Below, piece after piece: positions 7,583 to 16,647 of a stretch of DNA of 33,821 nucleotides; the stretch's first letter is position 1; each line of letters opens with the position of its first letter. The DNA comes from Oscillospiraceae bacterium. Its GTDB lineage: Bacteria > Bacillota > Clostridia > Oscillospirales > Acutalibacteraceae. The stretch spans positions 1 through 33,821 of the forward strand of contig SVPL01000028.1 of NCBI GenBank assembly GCA_015065925.1, in the 5' to 3' direction. The notes under the pieces were generated by a model. The model did no database searches. It saw nothing but the letters and a program-made list of their open reading frames with translations, and was not told the origin of the DNA. A program made the position numbers and the translations under genes.

Positions 7583-9070
7583 ATGAGTTTAAAAACATCA
7601 AACAAGGTTGATACCAACCGCTATGAACTTGAAATTCTTATTGACGGCGAGTCTTTTAGAAATGCTATTCTCACCGTTTATAAGAGAGAGAAAAAGAACA
7701 TTTCCGTTCAAGGCTTCCGTAAGGGTAAAGCACCTCTTAGCATTATTGAAAAATATTATGGCGAGGGTGTTTTCTTTGAGGATGCTCTTAACCTTCTTTA
7801 TGCTGATGCTATTGATGCAGCCGCAAAAGAGGCAGGCCTCACTGTTATTGAAGATGAAATGAAGTTTGATCTTGTTTCTATCAGCAAGGAAGATGGTGTT
7901 GATTTCAAGGTTACTCTTACCACTAAACCCGAAGTAGAGGTTTCTGAATATAAGGGTCTTGAGGCTGAAAAGCTTATCTGCGAAGTTACTGACGATGAGG
8001 TTAAAGCAGAGCTTGACCGTATGGCAGACCGTAATTCCAGAATGGTTTCAGTTGAAGACAGAGCTGCTGAGCTTGGCGATACCGCTGTTATTGATTTTGA
8101 AGGCTTTGTAGATGGTACTGCTTTTGAAGGCGGTAAGGGCGAAGGCTATTCATTAGGTCTTGGTTCAGGTCAGTTCATCCCCGGTTTTGAGGAGCAGATT
8201 GTTGGTCATAAGGCTGAAGAGGAGTTTGATGTTAATGTTAAATTCCCCGAAGAATACGGCGCAAAAGAGCTTGCTGGTAAGGATGCTACCTTTAAGGTTA
8301 AGCTTCACGAGATTAAAACCAAAGAGCTTCCCGAGATTGACGACGAGTTTGCTAAGGATGTAAGCGAGTTTGATACTTTGGACGAGCTTAAGGCTGATAT
8401 TAAGGCTAAGGCCTTAGAGCGTAAGGTTAAGGCTGCTGATGATGAGGTTGAAAATCAACTTATTGATAAACTCACCGAAGGTCTTAAGGGTGAAATTCCT
8501 GAGGCTATGTTCCGCGCAAGAGTAGAGCAGAGCATTAAGGATTTTGATTATCGTTTACAAATGCAGGGTATGAACCTTGAAACCTATATGCAGTATATGG
8601 GTGGCAATGTAGATGCTCTTAAAGAAAACTTCCGTCCTCAGGCTGAGCGTCAGGTAAAAATCCGTCTTGCTCTTGAGAAGATTGTAGAGCTTGAAAAAAT
8701 CGAAGTTACTGCTGAAGAGCTTGAAAAAGAGTTCGGTGTAATGGCAGAAACTTATAATATGCCTGTTGAACAGATTAAAGCAGCAGTTCCCGAGGCTGAT
8801 ATTTCTGCAGATATTGCCGTTCAAAAGGCAATGGCTCTTGTAAAAGAGAATGCAAAAATTACAGAGGTAAAGGAATATACCAAAAAAGAAGAAGCTAAGG
8901 CTGAAAAGGTAGAAAAACCTGCAGCTAAAAAGCCCGCCGCAAAGAAGACCACTACCAAGAAAGCAACTTCTGAGGATGGCGAGAAAAAGACTACAACTGC
9001 TAAAAAGCCTGCAGCAAAGAAAACTACAACTGCTAAGAAAACCACCAAAACCGAGGATAAAGCAGAATAA
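7583..9070 (+). CDS. tig: Trigger factor, with an unusual Lys/Ala-rich C-terminal tail
   Basis: A 495-residue ribosome-associated chaperone and prolyl isomerase that meets nascent chains at the exit tunnel. The ribosome-binding loop GFRKGKAP is at residues 44-51. An FKBP-type isomerase domain follows (about 155-240, with GDTAVIDFEG and LGSGQFIPGFEE), then the helical C-terminal chaperone arms. Residues 433-495 are a low-complexity basic tail of repeated PAAKK and TTTAKK units. Family members are usually about 430 residues, so the tail is an addition. The ATG at 7583 follows TGGAGG; a TTG at 7547 would add 12 residues without a site. It stands directly before clpP-clpX, a common clostridial order. 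Confidence 0.95.
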   Translation: MSLKTSNKVDTNRYELEILIDGESFRNAILTVYKREKKNISVQGFRKGKAPLSIIEKYYGEGVFFEDALNLLYADAIDAAAKEAGLTVIEDEMKFDLVSISKEDGVDFKVTLTTKPEVEVSEYKGLEAEKLICEVTDDEVKAELDRMADRNSRMVSVEDRAAELGDTAVIDFEGFVDGTAFEGGKGEGYSLGLGSGQFIPGFEEQIVGHKAEEEFDVNVKFPEEYGAKELAGKDATFKVKLHEIKTKELPEIDDEFAKDVSEFDTLDELKADIKAKALERKVKAADDEVENQLIDKLTEGLKGEIPEAMFRARVEQSIKDFDYRLQMQGMNLETYMQYMGGNVDALKENFRPQAERQVKIRLALEKIVELEKIEVTAEELEKEFGVMAETYNMPVEQIKAAVPEADISADIAVQKAMALVKENAKITEVKEYTKKEEAKAEKVEKPAAKKPAAKKTTTKKATSEDGEKKTTTAKKPAAKKTTTAKKTTKTEDKAE

Positions 9071-9099
9071 TTTTTAGCATTAAAAGATTAAAGTGTAAT

Positions 9100-9176
9100 A
9101 ATACAGCCAATACTTGCATTGTCTGTATTGGTTGGCACCCGATGAGTATATTCAGCTTATGATTTGCTTGTCGGGT
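9100..9176 (+). other. Structured spacer between tig and clpP
   Basis: Two hairpins can form: CCAATAC (9107-9113) with GTATTGG (9125-9131), and ACCCGA (9137-9142) with TCGGGT (9171-9176). The first stem competes with an alternative pairing of AATACAG (9100-9106) with CTGTATT (9123-9129). Neither hairpin is followed by a T-tract, so they are not standard terminators. They may be a regulatory or processing element. Confidence 0.4.
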
Positions 9177-9192
9177 AACACTATATTATATT
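9164..9192 (+). promoter_or_regulatory. Probable promoter for clpP
   Basis: TTGCTT (9164-9169) with TATATT (9187-9192) at 17-nt spacing. The -10 region is a run of TATAT repeats (9184-9199), so the exact box is uncertain, and TTGTCG with a downstream TATATT is an alternative. No CtsR or CIRCE operator is seen. Confidence 0.4.
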
Positions 9193-9219
9193 ATATTATT
9201 TTTTTGGAGGTAACTATTT

Positions 9220-9816
9220 ATGATGGATCCTAAAATGAATTTAGTTCCTTATGTTGTGGAGCAAACAAGCCGCGGCGAGCGTTCTTATGATATTTTTTCT
9301 CGTCTTTTAAATGACCGCATAATTATGCTCAATGATCAGGTTGATAATGCATCAGCAAGTATTATAATTGCTCAGCTTTTATTCCTTGAAGGTCAAGATC
9401 CCAACAAAGATATTTATTTTTACATTAACAGTCCGGGTGGATCTGTTTCGGCAGGCTTGGCTATTTATGATACTATGCAGTATATTAAGTGTGATGTTAG
9501 CACAATTTGTATTGGTATGGCTGCTAGTATGGGTGCCTTCCTTCTTGCCGCAGGTACCAAGGGTAAGCGTATGGCATTGCCCAATAGTGAAATTATGATT
9601 CATCAACCTTTAGGTCAGGCTCAAGGTCAGGCAACTGATATTTTAATTCATGCAAAGCATATTGAAAAAACCCGCAATACATTGAATACAATCCTTGCCG
9701 AGCGTACCGGTCGTGCTTTGGAGGAAATCGAAAGAGATACCGAGCGTGACAACTTTATGTCTGCTAAAGAGGCAATGGAATACGGACTTATAGATAAGGT
9801 TATTGAAAAAAGATAA
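9220..9816 (+). CDS. clpP: ATP-dependent Clp protease proteolytic subunit
   Basis: A 198-residue serine protease that forms the barrel-shaped chamber of ClpXP. The catalytic triad is visible with standard spacing: Ser103 (GMAASMGA), His128 (IMIHQP) and Asp177 (DTERDNFM). The SPGGSVSAG oxyanion region is also present. The ATG follows TTTGGAGG with 9 nt spacing. It lies between tig and clpX, so the chaperone, protease and unfoldase are encoded together. clpX begins 62 nt downstream with its own strong site and is probably cotranscribed. Confidence 0.97.
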   Translation: MMDPKMNLVPYVVEQTSRGERSYDIFSRLLNDRIIMLNDQVDNASASIIIAQLLFLEGQDPNKDIYFYINSPGGSVSAGLAIYDTMQYIKCDVSTICIGMAASMGAFLLAAGTKGKRMALPNSEIMIHQPLGQAQGQATDILIHAKHIEKTRNTLNTILAERTGRALEEIERDTERDNFMSAKEAMEYGLIDKVIEKR

Positions 9817-9878
9817 TTTTAAAAATTTCGCCGCCCGTTTTGAAGACGGACGGTGAATGTATGTTAGGAGGACTACCT

Positions 9879-11177
9879 ATGTCGGAAAAAACCGAAAAAG
9901 ATGTAGTTTGTTCGTTTTGCGGAAAAACGCAGGATGAGGTTATGCAGCTTATTGCAGGTCCGGGTGTATATATTTGTGACCAATGCGTAGAGGTTTGCTT
10001 TTCTTTAATAGATGCCGACCACGATATTTTTCCTGAATATAATTCTAAAAGTGGAAAATCGGGTAAAAAATCCACTAAGGATGCAAAGGAATTTAAACTT
10101 CCAACTCCTGCCGAGCTTAAAGCGAAGTTGGACGAATATGTAGTAGGTCAGGATAAGGCTAAAAAAACCTTGTCGGTTGCAGTTTATAATCATTATAAAA
10201 AAATTAATGCCCTTAAGGATAAAAACCGTGAGGTAGAAATGGCTAAGAGCAATGTTTTACTTTTAGGACCAACAGGTGTTGGCAAAACCTTGCTTGCAAC
10301 AACCTTGGCTAGATTTTTAGATGTACCTATTGCTATTACTGATGCTACCACCCTAACCGAGGCGGGTTATGTTGGTGAGGATGTTGAAAATATTCTTCTT
10401 CGCCTTATTCAAGCCGCCGATTATGATATCGAAAAGGCAGAGCGCGGCATTATTTATATTGATGAAATAGATAAAATCAGCCGTAAATCTGAAAATACAT
10501 CTATAACTCGTGATGTAAGCGGTGAGGGTGTTCAACAAGCCCTTCTTAAAATTTTAGAGGGAACCGTTGCTAATGTTCCGCCACAGGGTGGAAGAAAACA
10601 TCCTCAGCAGGAGTTTATTAAAATAGATACTACAAACATTTTGTTTATCTGTGCTGGTGCTTTCGACGGTATTGAAAAAATAATCGAACGCAGAGTTGGT
10701 AGCGGAAGCCTTGGTTTCGGTGCTGAAATTAAAGCATCTACCGATATGGAGCGCGAGGCGCTTTTGCCCCTTGCAACCCATAAGGATTTAGTTCGTTTCG
10801 GTCTCATTCCCGAGCTTGTTGGCAGATTACCCGTAATTTCTCCCTTAGAGTCTTTGGATGAAGATGCAATGGTAAGAATTATGACCGAGCCTAAAAACTC
10901 TGTACTCAAGCAGTATGAGGAATTATTCCGTATGGACGGTGTTAAGCTTACCTTTGAGCCTAAAGCCCTTAAAGCTGTTGCAAAATTAACTGTTGAGCGT
11001 AAAACAGGTGCAAGAGGTCTGCGTTCTATTTTTGAAACCGCCCTTATTGATACTATGTATAAGGTTCCAAGTGAGAAGGATGTAACCGAGGTTATATTTA
11101 CCGAGGACTGCGTTTTGAATGGCACCGAGCCTAAAATCGTTAAGGAAAAAGCTAAAAAGAAAATTGAAACTGCTTAA
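9879..11177 (+). CDS. clpX: ATP-dependent Clp protease ATP-binding subunit ClpX
   Basis: A 432-residue AAA+ unfoldase that feeds tagged proteins into ClpP. The N-terminal zinc finger uses Cys11, Cys14, Cys33 and Cys36. The Walker A motif GPTGVGKT is at 130-137, followed by the pore loop GYVGED and the Walker [15 protein letters not shown] in the later part matches the loop that docks on ClpP. I chose the ATG at 9879 because AGGAGG lies 7 nt before it; a longer frame from 9840 runs through that site. It ends in a bidirectional terminator shared with the convergent decarboxylase operon. Confidence 0.97.
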   Translation: MSEKTEKDVVCSFCGKTQDEVMQLIAGPGVYICDQCVEVCFSLIDADHDIFPEYNSKSGKSGKKSTKDAKEFKLPTPAELKAKLDEYVVGQDKAKKTLSVAVYNHYKKINALKDKNREVEMAKSNVLLLGPTGVGKTLLATTLARFLDVPIAITDATTLTEAGYVGEDVENILLRLIQAADYDIEKAERGIIYIDEIDKISRKSENTSITRDVSGEGVQQALLKILEGTVANVPPQGGRKHPQQEFIKIDTTNILFICAGAFDGIEKIIERRVGSGSLGFGAEIKASTDMEREALLPLATHKDLVRFGLIPELVGRLPVISPLESLDEDAMVRIMTEPKNSVLKQYEELFRMDGVKLTFEPKALKAVAKLTVERKTGARGLRSIFETALIDTMYKVPSEKDVTEVIFTEDCVLNGTEPKIVKEKAKKKIETA

Positions 11178-11192
11178 TTATAATTTTTAAGT

Positions 11193-11231
11193 AAAAAAAG
11201 AGTTCTCACTAGATGTGGGAACTCTTTTTTG
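11193..11231. terminator. Bidirectional terminator between clpX and the decarboxylase operon
   Basis: AAAAAAGAGTTC pairs with GAACTCTTTTTT, with further CAC/GTG pairing near the loop. T-tracts are present on both strands, so it ends both the forward clpX unit and the reverse operon. Confidence 0.88.
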
Positions 11232-11244
11232 GATACTGATTAAA

Positions 11245-12651
11245 TTATTCCGAAAGGTCTTGAACAATAATTGTTCTAACCTCATCGGTATCGCCTTCGG
11301 GTTGGTCAAGTTTCTTATTGCGTTCTGCCAAGAATTTGGAAGCAACCTGAGGGAATAGAGCGTAGCTGAGTACATCTTCTTCGCTTCTAGCAAGGTCTTT
11401 TGCTTCTTCACGGTACTTGTCCATCTCGGGAGCTATTAGGTCGGCAGGACGACAGGTGATAACTTCATCGTCACCGATAGCCTTTTTGCGAACTTCCTCA
11501 TTAACCTTACCGGGAACCTGACCATACTCACCACGGAGAAGTCCCTTAGATTCCTTAGAAATCATCTTATAGCGTTCGCCCATAAGAACATTAAGAACAG
11601 CTTGAGTACCAACAATCTGGCTGGTAGGGGTAACAAGTGGGGGATAACCAAAATCCTCACGAACACGGGGAATTTCGGCTAGAACCTCGTAGTATTTATC
11701 CTCGGCGTTTTGTTGCTTTAACTGACTGATAAGGTTAGAAAGCATACCGCCGGGTACTTGGTAAAGAAGGGTGTTGGTATCAACATTAAGAACCTTGGGG
11801 TCAAGGTCACCCTGTTCTTTAAGCTTGTTGGCGATTTTTCTAAAGTGAACTGCAGCTTCGCTTAATTTCTCAAGGTCTAAGCCTGTATCACGCTCTGTAC
11901 CCTTTAGGGTAGCAACCAAAGCCTCGGTTGCGGGCTGAGAAGTACCGTTACCTAAAGGTGAAAGTGCGCAGTCAACAATGTCAACCCCTGCCCAAGCAGC
12001 CATAAGGTTGGTCATATCACCTGTACCTGTGGTGTTGTGGGTGTGAAGATGAATGGGAATTGACACAGCCTCTTTGAGCTTTTTAACAAGGTTGTAAGCG
12101 TCAACGGGTAAAAGCAGATTAGCCATATCCTTAATACAAATGGTGTCTGCACCCATCTCTACCAACTTTTTGGAAAGATTAATGAAGTATTCCTCGTTAT
12201 GAACGGGGCTGATTGTGTAACTGATAGCAGCTTCACAAATGCCGCCATACTTCTTTATACTCTTCATAGCCTGTTCCATATTACGGGTATCGTTAAGAGC
12301 GTCAAATACGCGGATAACATCAATACCATTTTCAATGGATTTTTTAACAAAAGCATCTACAACATCATCTGCATAGTGCTTGTAGCCAAGGATATTTTGA
12401 CCTCTGAGCAACATTTGAAGCTTGGTGTTGGGCATAGCCTTTTTTAACTTGCGAAGACGCTCCCAAGGGTCTTCTGAAAGGAAACGCATACAGCTATCAA
12501 AGGTAGCGCCACCCCAACATTCAAGTGACCAATAACCCATTTGGTCTAAAAGCTCACAAGCGGGAAGCATATCCTCAACTCTCATTCTAGTGGCGGCTTG
12601 AGATTGATGCGCGTCACGCAGAATGGTATCAGTAATGTTTAATTTATTCAT
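11245..12651 (-). CDS. oadA: Oxaloacetate decarboxylase alpha subunit (carboxyltransferase)
   Basis: A 468-residue carboxyltransferase that moves the carboxyl group of a substrate, most likely oxaloacetate, to biotin. The TIM-barrel metal site is visible: Asp13 (TILRDAHQS), His203 and His205 (HLHTHNTTG), and the modified lysine Lys174 (CIKDMANLL). The protein lacks the biotin-carrier domain found at the end of longer homologues; here the carrier is a separate protein encoded two genes upstream. It is the last gene of the operon. Related enzymes act on pyruvate or methylmalonyl-CoA, so the substrate is the best guess by homology, not proven. Confidence 0.9.
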   Translation of the reverse strand: MNKLNITDTILRDAHQSQAATRMRVEDMLPACELLDQMGYWSLECWGGATFDSCMRFLSEDPWERLRKLKKAMPNTKLQMLLRGQNILGYKHYADDVVDAFVKKSIENGIDVIRVFDALNDTRNMEQAMKSIKKYGGICEAAISYTISPVHNEEYFINLSKKLVEMGADTICIKDMANLLLPVDAYNLVKKLKEAVSIPIHLHTHNTTGTGDMTNLMAAWAGVDIVDCALSPLGNGTSQPATEALVATLKGTERDTGLDLEKLSEAAVHFRKIANKLKEQGDLDPKVLNVDTNTLLYQVPGGMLSNLISQLKQQNAEDKYYEVLAEIPRVREDFGYPPLVTPTSQIVGTQAVLNVLMGERYKMISKESKGLLRGEYGQVPGKVNEEVRKKAIGDDEVITCRPADLIAPEMDKYREEAKDLARSEEDVLSYALFPQVASKFLAERNKKLDQPEGDTDEVRTIIVQDLSE

Positions 12652-12684
12652 ACGATAATGCCTCTTTCTTTAATGTTAACAATA

Positions 12685-14139
12685 TTAACCGAACAATGCA
12701 ATAAGCACACCTGCGGCAATTGCAGAGCCTATAACACCTGCAACATTGGGACCCATAGCGTGCATAAGAAGGAAGTTTGATGGGTTTTCTTTTTGACCAA
12801 CCATCTGTGATACGCGTGCCGCCATAGGAACAGCTGAAACACCGGCGGAACCAATAAGAGGATTGATTTTGTTCTTTAAGAAAAGGTTCATAAATTTAGC
12901 AAAAAGAACACCACAAGCAGATGCAACACCAAAAGCAATTACACCAAGAGCGATAATACCTAAGGTTTGTAGTCTGAAGAATGTGCCGAAGGTAGCGGTT
13001 GCGCCAACCGAAATACCAAGGAAGATTGTTACAATGTTCATAAGTTCATTTTGAACCGTCTTTGCAAGACGCTCTGTGACACCACATTCGCGAATAAGGT
13101 TACCAAGCATTAAGCAACCAACAAGAGGAGCTGCAGAGGGAACAAGCAATGCAACGAATACTGTTACAACAATGGGGAATACAATTTTTTCGGTTTTAGA
13201 AACAGGGCGGAGCTCCTTCATAACAATAGCGCGTTCTTTTTTTGTGGTAAGAGCCTTCATAATAGGGGGCTGAATTACGGGCACCAAAGCCATATAAGAA
13301 TATGCGGCAACGGCTATGGGACCTAAAAGGTGGGGAGCAAGCTTACCTGTAACAAATATTGCGGTAGGACCGTCTGCACCACCAATAATACCAATTGAGC
13401 TTGCCTCCATTTGATTGAAGCCTAAGAGGGTTGTTGCACAAATATAGGTTGCGAAAATACCAATTTGTGCAGCCGCACCAAGAAGCAAACTCTTGGGATT
13501 TGCAATAAGAGGACCAAAGTCGGTCATAGCGCCAACACCAATAAAGATAAGGCAAGGATAAATACCTAGCTTAACACCTAAATAGAGAATATCTATTAAA
13601 CCTGCAGAAATACTTTGAAGGTTGTTAGCGATAAGGGTGTCACCTACATATACAGCAGCTTCTTTAATTGTAAGGCCTGCGGCATCAATAACGATTTTTG
13701 CGCTTTCTGCTAAAACCTCGCCACTGGCGGTTACGATTTGTCCTGTGGCATTTATAAATGCATCACTATTAATAGAAACACCTGAAAGATGGCCTAAAAT
13801 ATTTTGACCAAGTGTTACTGTTCCGTCTTGTAAAACTTGGAATACACCTTGATTGGCGAGTGCGGGGGCAAGGTCGAAAGATTCAACAAACTGAGCGCCG
13901 CCAAACAAATCCCAGTTAACATGTCCGCCTGCAAAAAGCGCTTCGTTATAAACGCCTGCACCGGGAAGATTTGTAAGTAACATACCAAATGCAATAGGAA
14001 GAAGGAGTAATGGCTCAAACTTCTTAACAATTGCAAGGAACATCAATACACAAGCAATACCAATCATTATAAGGCATTGCCAGTTTTCGACAAGCAAATA
14101 AAAGCCTGTGTCCTTTATAAAATTAAGTATAGCATCCAT
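12685..14139 (-). CDS. oadB: Sodium-translocating decarboxylase beta subunit, with insertion
   Basis: A 484-residue integral membrane protein that decarboxylates carboxybiotin and exports Na+. The conserved segments are seen: [15 protein letters not shown] near 201-215, the Na+-site [10 protein letters not shown] with Asp256, and [13 protein letters not shown]. Several strongly hydrophobic helices span the length. Residues about 62-178 do not match the family and interrupt the usual direct passage from NLPGAG to LGVKLGIYP; this insertion includes polar stretches such as [18 protein letters not shown]. It accounts for the extra length over the usual 370-430 residues. It is encoded between the biotin carrier and the alpha subunit. 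Confidence 0.92.
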   Translation of the reverse strand: MDAILNFIKDTGFYLLVENWQCLIMIGIACVLMFLAIVKKFEPLLLLPIAFGMLLTNLPGAGVYNEALFAGGHVNWDLFGGAQFVESFDLAPALANQGVFQVLQDGTVTLGQNILGHLSGVSINSDAFINATGQIVTASGEVLAESAKIVIDAAGLTIKEAAVYVGDTLIANNLQSISAGLIDILYLGVKLGIYPCLIFIGVGAMTDFGPLIANPKSLLLGAAAQIGIFATYICATTLLGFNQMEASSIGIIGGADGPTAIFVTGKLAPHLLGPIAVAAYSYMALVPVIQPPIMKALTTKKERAIVMKELRPVSKTEKIVFPIVVTVFVALLVPSAAPLVGCLMLGNLIRECGVTERLAKTVQNELMNIVTIFLGISVGATATFGTFFRLQTLGIIALGVIAFGVASACGVLFAKFMNLFLKNKINPLIGSAGVSAVPMAARVSQMVGQKENPSNFLLMHAMGPNVAGVIGSAIAAGVLIALFG

Positions 14140-14156
14140 TTGAGGTACCGCCTTTA

Positions 14157-14543
14157 TTATTCAATAACACAAATAGCAGAACCGGATTCAACAGTTGCGC
14201 CTTGGCTTACACCAACAAAGGTAACGGTTCCATCAACGGGAGCCATAATTTCGTTTTCCATTTTCATAGCTTCAAGAACAACAAGAACCTGACCTTTTTT
14301 AACTGCATCGCCAACCTTAACATTTACAGAAAGAATGGTGCCTGGCATAGGTGCGTTAACCTTTTCACCACCTGCAGGAGCTGTAGCGGCAGGTGTAGCA
14401 GCAGGGGCTGTAGCGGCAGGGGCAGCGGCTGCGGGAGTTGCGGGAGCTGTAGCCTGTACAGGGGCTGCGGCTTCGGTTTCACTAATGAGTTCAATAGAAA
14501 CCTTGTATTCGGTTCCGTTTACATTTACTTTATAATTTTTCAT
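14157..14543 (-). CDS. Biotin carboxyl carrier subunit of the decarboxylase
   Basis: A 128-residue biotin carrier. A short N-terminal domain (about 1-22) is joined by an Ala/Pro/Thr-rich flexible linker (about 25-58) to a biotinyl domain. The biotin-bearing lysine is Lys94 in EAMKMENE. It shuttles carboxyl groups between the alpha and beta subunits. A AAAGGAG site precedes the start. It lies between gamma and beta in the operon, which fits a four-protein Na+ pump of the oxaloacetate/glutaconyl-CoA/methylmalonyl-CoA decarboxylase type. No biotin ligase gene is present in the window. Confidence 0.92.
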   Translation of the reverse strand: MKNYKVNVNGTEYKVSIELISETEAAAPVQATAPATPAAAAPAATAPAATPAATAPAGGEKVNAPMPGTILSVNVKVGDAVKKGQVLVVLEAMKMENEIMAPVDGTVTFVGVSQGATVESGSAICVIE

Positions 14544-14575
14544 AATAAATAACTCCTTTATGTTTAAACATATTT

Positions 14576-14869
14576 TTAAAGTTTTTCAATAGATACAATT
14601 CTGATAGCAGAAACATCCTTACCTAAATCCTCAGCAATGGCTGCGGCGATGGCGGCAACTGTTTCTCTGCGGTTTGGAATAACCGCGGGTGTGGGTGTTG
14701 CAGTAACGGGTGTACCAGGGGCAGATGTGGGCAGTTCTTCGTTTTCCTTTTTTGTGAGAAGTTGACAGCAAACTCCCAAAATTTTGCACAGTACAATTAT
14801 AGATACAAGACCAACAAATACTGTACTTATTCCCATAACAACTACAAATAAATCATTTACTTCCGGCAT
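14576..14869 (-). CDS. Decarboxylase gamma-type (OadG) small membrane subunit
   Basis: A 97-residue protein with one N-terminal membrane segment (about residues 8-30, VVVMGISTVFVGLVSIIVL), a Pro/Thr-rich linker (about 48-65) and a C-terminal helix. This is the layout of OadG-type subunits, which help assemble the complex. The C-terminal phrase AAIAAAIAEDLG is common in this family. It is the first gene of the operon, behind GGAGGTG. Its identity rests on layout and context rather than on catalytic residues, as the family has few. Confidence 0.85.
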   Translation of the reverse strand: MPEVNDLFVVVMGISTVFVGLVSIIVLCKILGVCCQLLTKKENEELPTSAPGTPVTATPTPAVIPNRRETVAAIAAAIAEDLGKDVSAIRIVSIEKL

Positions 14870-15005
14870 TTTTTACACCTCCGCTCAAGCTATGATTATG
14901 ATGAATTTATTATTAGCAAGTATGCTTAAAATAATACCATCAAAAGGAAATATGGCTTAAGACTTATAAAAAAGCCCCTTTTTCGCCATTTTACTTACTA
15001 TGATT

Positions 15006-15034
15006 ATTATATATCTATATTGTAAAAAAATCAA
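15006..15034 (-). promoter_or_regulatory. Promoter of the decarboxylase operon
   Basis: On the reverse strand, TTGATT (15029-15034) and TATAAT (15006-15011) are 17 nt apart, a near-consensus sigma-A promoter. Transcription would begin near 14999. Confidence 0.8.
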
Positions 15035-15131
15035 TAGATAAAATGACATATTTTGCTAAAAAATCAAAAGTTAATTTTATTAAGAATTTATTGTGTTTTA
15101 CTTAATAAAAAATAAAGAAAAGTTAATTATC

Positions 15132-15160
15132 TTGATATTTTAAAAGCGTTGTGATATACT
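15132..15160 (+). promoter_or_regulatory. Promoter of the glycosyltransferase gene
   Basis: TTGATA (15132-15137) and TATACT (15155-15160) at 17-nt spacing. Predicted start near 15167, about 30 nt before the ATG. Confidence 0.8.
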
Positions 15161-15195
15161 TCTAGTGTTAGATACATTTTATAGGAGATAAAAGT

Positions 15196-16320
15196 ATGAA
15201 GGTTTTAATACTCAGCAGTAGCACGGGTGCAGGTCATGATTCTTGCGCCAATGCTATAAAAGAGGTATTTGATAAAAACAATGAAACCTGCAAGGTTGAA
15301 GAAGTTTTAAAATATATATCTAATGGCGTTACAATGATAATGACCAAAGGTCATACATTTATATACCGATATTTTCCTAAGGTTTTCAAAATAGGGTACG
15401 AATTTTTGGATAATCATTCGTCGGCATATAAAAAAGGTTCTTTAACCAATAGGTTTTTATCTATTGGTTCAAAAAAATTAGGAGAACATATAAAAAGCGA
15501 GAACTATGATACGGTTATTTGTACCCATCCGTTTGCAACTGTTATGCTTGCGATGGCGGTCGAAAAATGTAATTTGAAGATTAAAACTGCCTTTGTAGCT
15601 ACCGATTATACCTGCGCCCCAACGGTAGATGCTGAAAGCTTGGATGTATATTTTGTTCCCGACAATGTTATAATTGATGCCTTTATAGAATATGGAATAA
15701 AAAAAGAAAAAATCGTTACCAGCGGAATACCTGTAAGGCAAATGTTTTATAATAGTTTACCTAAAAGTGAGGCAAAGTCTTTAGTAGGTATTGATTGTGA
15801 GCATACCCATTTGCTTGTAATGTGCGGTAGTATGGGGTGCGGTCCTATTAAAAAAATGGTTGATGATATTTTTGTAAGGATGCCTGAATATGCCGAAATA
15901 ACAGTGGTTTGCGGCACGAATACGCGCCTTAAAAATAAGCTTGATAAAAAGTATAATTCAAGCAAAGCAATTCATATAAAGGGCTTTGTTGAAAATATGT
16001 CTGAGCTTTTAGATAGCGCTGATTTATATTTAACCAAGCCGGGAGGACTTAGTGTTTCAGAAGCAAGACAAAAAAATCTTCCAATGGTATTTATAAATGC
16101 TGTTGCAGGTTGTGAGGAATACAACAGAAAACATTTTGTGGGTATGAAAACTGCTGTTTGCACAGATGATATAGGACGGTTAATTGAAGAGTGTTTGAGC
16201 CTTTTAGAAAACCCTGAAAAAATTGAACAGATGCGTACTATTTTTGTTAGGGAAGAAAAAAATAATGCATCTGAAAGTATAAGAGAATATTTGTTAAAGC
16301 AAAACGATGGGGAGCAATAA
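15196..16320 (+). CDS. MGDG-synthase/UgtP-type glycolipid glycosyltransferase
   Basis: A 374-residue protein with the N-terminal MGDG-synthase domain (starting MKVLILSSSTGAGHDS) and a GT28-type C-terminal domain carrying the nucleotide-sugar site (YLTKPGGLSVSEA near residue 275). Relatives transfer glucose or galactose from UDP-sugar to diacylglycerol at the inner membrane face, making membrane glycolipids and anchors for lipoteichoic acid. No membrane helix is present, as expected. It is a single-gene unit with its own promoter, and its last codons form part of a terminator shared with bofA. The exact sugar and acceptor cannot be read from the sequence. Confidence 0.88.
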   Translation: MKVLILSSSTGAGHDSCANAIKEVFDKNNETCKVEEVLKYISNGVTMIMTKGHTFIYRYFPKVFKIGYEFLDNHSSAYKKGSLTNRFLSIGSKKLGEHIKSENYDTVICTHPFATVMLAMAVEKCNLKIKTAFVATDYTCAPTVDAESLDVYFVPDNVIIDAFIEYGIKKEKIVTSGIPVRQMFYNSLPKSEAKSLVGIDCEHTHLLVMCGSMGCGPIKKMVDDIFVRMPEYAEITVVCGTNTRLKNKLDKKYNSSKAIHIKGFVENMSELLDSADLYLTKPGGLSVSEARQKNLPMVFINAVAGCEEYNRKHFVGMKTAVCTDDIGRLIEECLSLLENPEKIEQMRTIFVREEKNNASESIREYLLKQNDGEQ

Positions 16321-16337
16321 ACTCCCCATCGTTTTTT
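16301..16337. terminator. Bidirectional terminator overlapping two stop codons
   Basis: AAAACGATGGGGAG (16301-16314) pairs with CTCCCCATCGTTTT (16322-16335), a 14-bp perfect stem with a 7-nt loop. It contains the stop codon of the forward glycosyltransferase and touches the bofA stop from the other side, so one hairpin ends both genes. Confidence 0.9.
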
Positions 16338-16593
16338 ATATAAATATCATTTGCAGTAGCAGTAGACTTATTGTACCGGGCAGACCAAGCAGTGCCGAGA
16401 TGCTTAAAGTATAAGCGTTAATAGGAATGAATACATTGCTTAATTTTGAAGTAAGATTAACTAAAGTAAGCCCTGCAAGACCTATAAAAGCATAAAATAT
16501 AATTGTTTTGAAGGGCTTGTTTGTACCAACAGCGAAGATAAAATATAAAAATCCATATACAACACAAAGGCAAATAAAAATAATTTTAAGCAT
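16336..16593 (-). CDS. bofA: BofA-family protein (pro-sigma-K processing inhibitor type)
   Basis: An 85-residue membrane protein with an N-terminal membrane segment, a second hydrophobic stretch and a conserved C-terminal part (LVNLTSK, then IPINAYTLSISALLGLPG), which is the BofA signature. In Bacillus subtilis BofA holds the protease SpoIVFB inactive in the outer forespore membrane until sigma-K is needed. Whether the same partner exists here cannot be seen. AAGGAG lies 8 nt before the ATG. It lies downstream of the WYL regulator on the same strand, and the gap between them carries a possible sporulation promoter and an inverted repeat covering this AAGGAG. Confidence 0.82.
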   Translation of the reverse strand: MLKIIFICLCVVYGFLYFIFAVGTNKPFKTIIFYAFIGLAGLTLVNLTSKLSNVFIPINAYTLSISALLGLPGTISLLLLQMIFI

Positions 16594-16595
16594 AA

Positions 16596-16647
16596 ATAAA
16601 ACTCCTTATTATTTCATAGAATACTATGCTTTGACAAGGAGTTTTAT
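16596..16647 (-). promoter_or_regulatory. Inverted repeat masking the bofA ribosome-binding site
   Basis: ATAAAACTCCTT on the reverse strand (16636-16647) is the perfect 12-nt complement of AAGGAGTTTTAT (16596-16607), which contains the bofA Shine-Dalgarno. A smaller hairpin CATAG/CTATG sits in the loop. In a transcript reading through from the WYL gene, the site would be paired and blocked. Confidence 0.55.

Larger units (their letters stand above)
14870..15195. other. Divergent promoter region between the decarboxylase operon and the glycosyltransferase
   Basis: About 325 nt of AT-rich DNA holding two promoters pointing outward (15006-15034 reverse, 15132-15160 forward). The reverse leader of roughly 130 nt contains a weak hairpin at 14969-14983 and a possible 10-codon open frame at 14957-14989. 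No operator could be recognised. Confidence 0.6.

Noticed and set aside
10604-11125. 173-codon reverse open frame inside clpX
   Set aside because: Antisense to strongly conserved ClpX coding sequence, with no family resemblance or start signal.
14969-14983. Attenuator in the decarboxylase operon leader
   Set aside because: The hairpin has a single GC pair with A/T pairs and only a 3-nt loop, too weak to act as a terminator.
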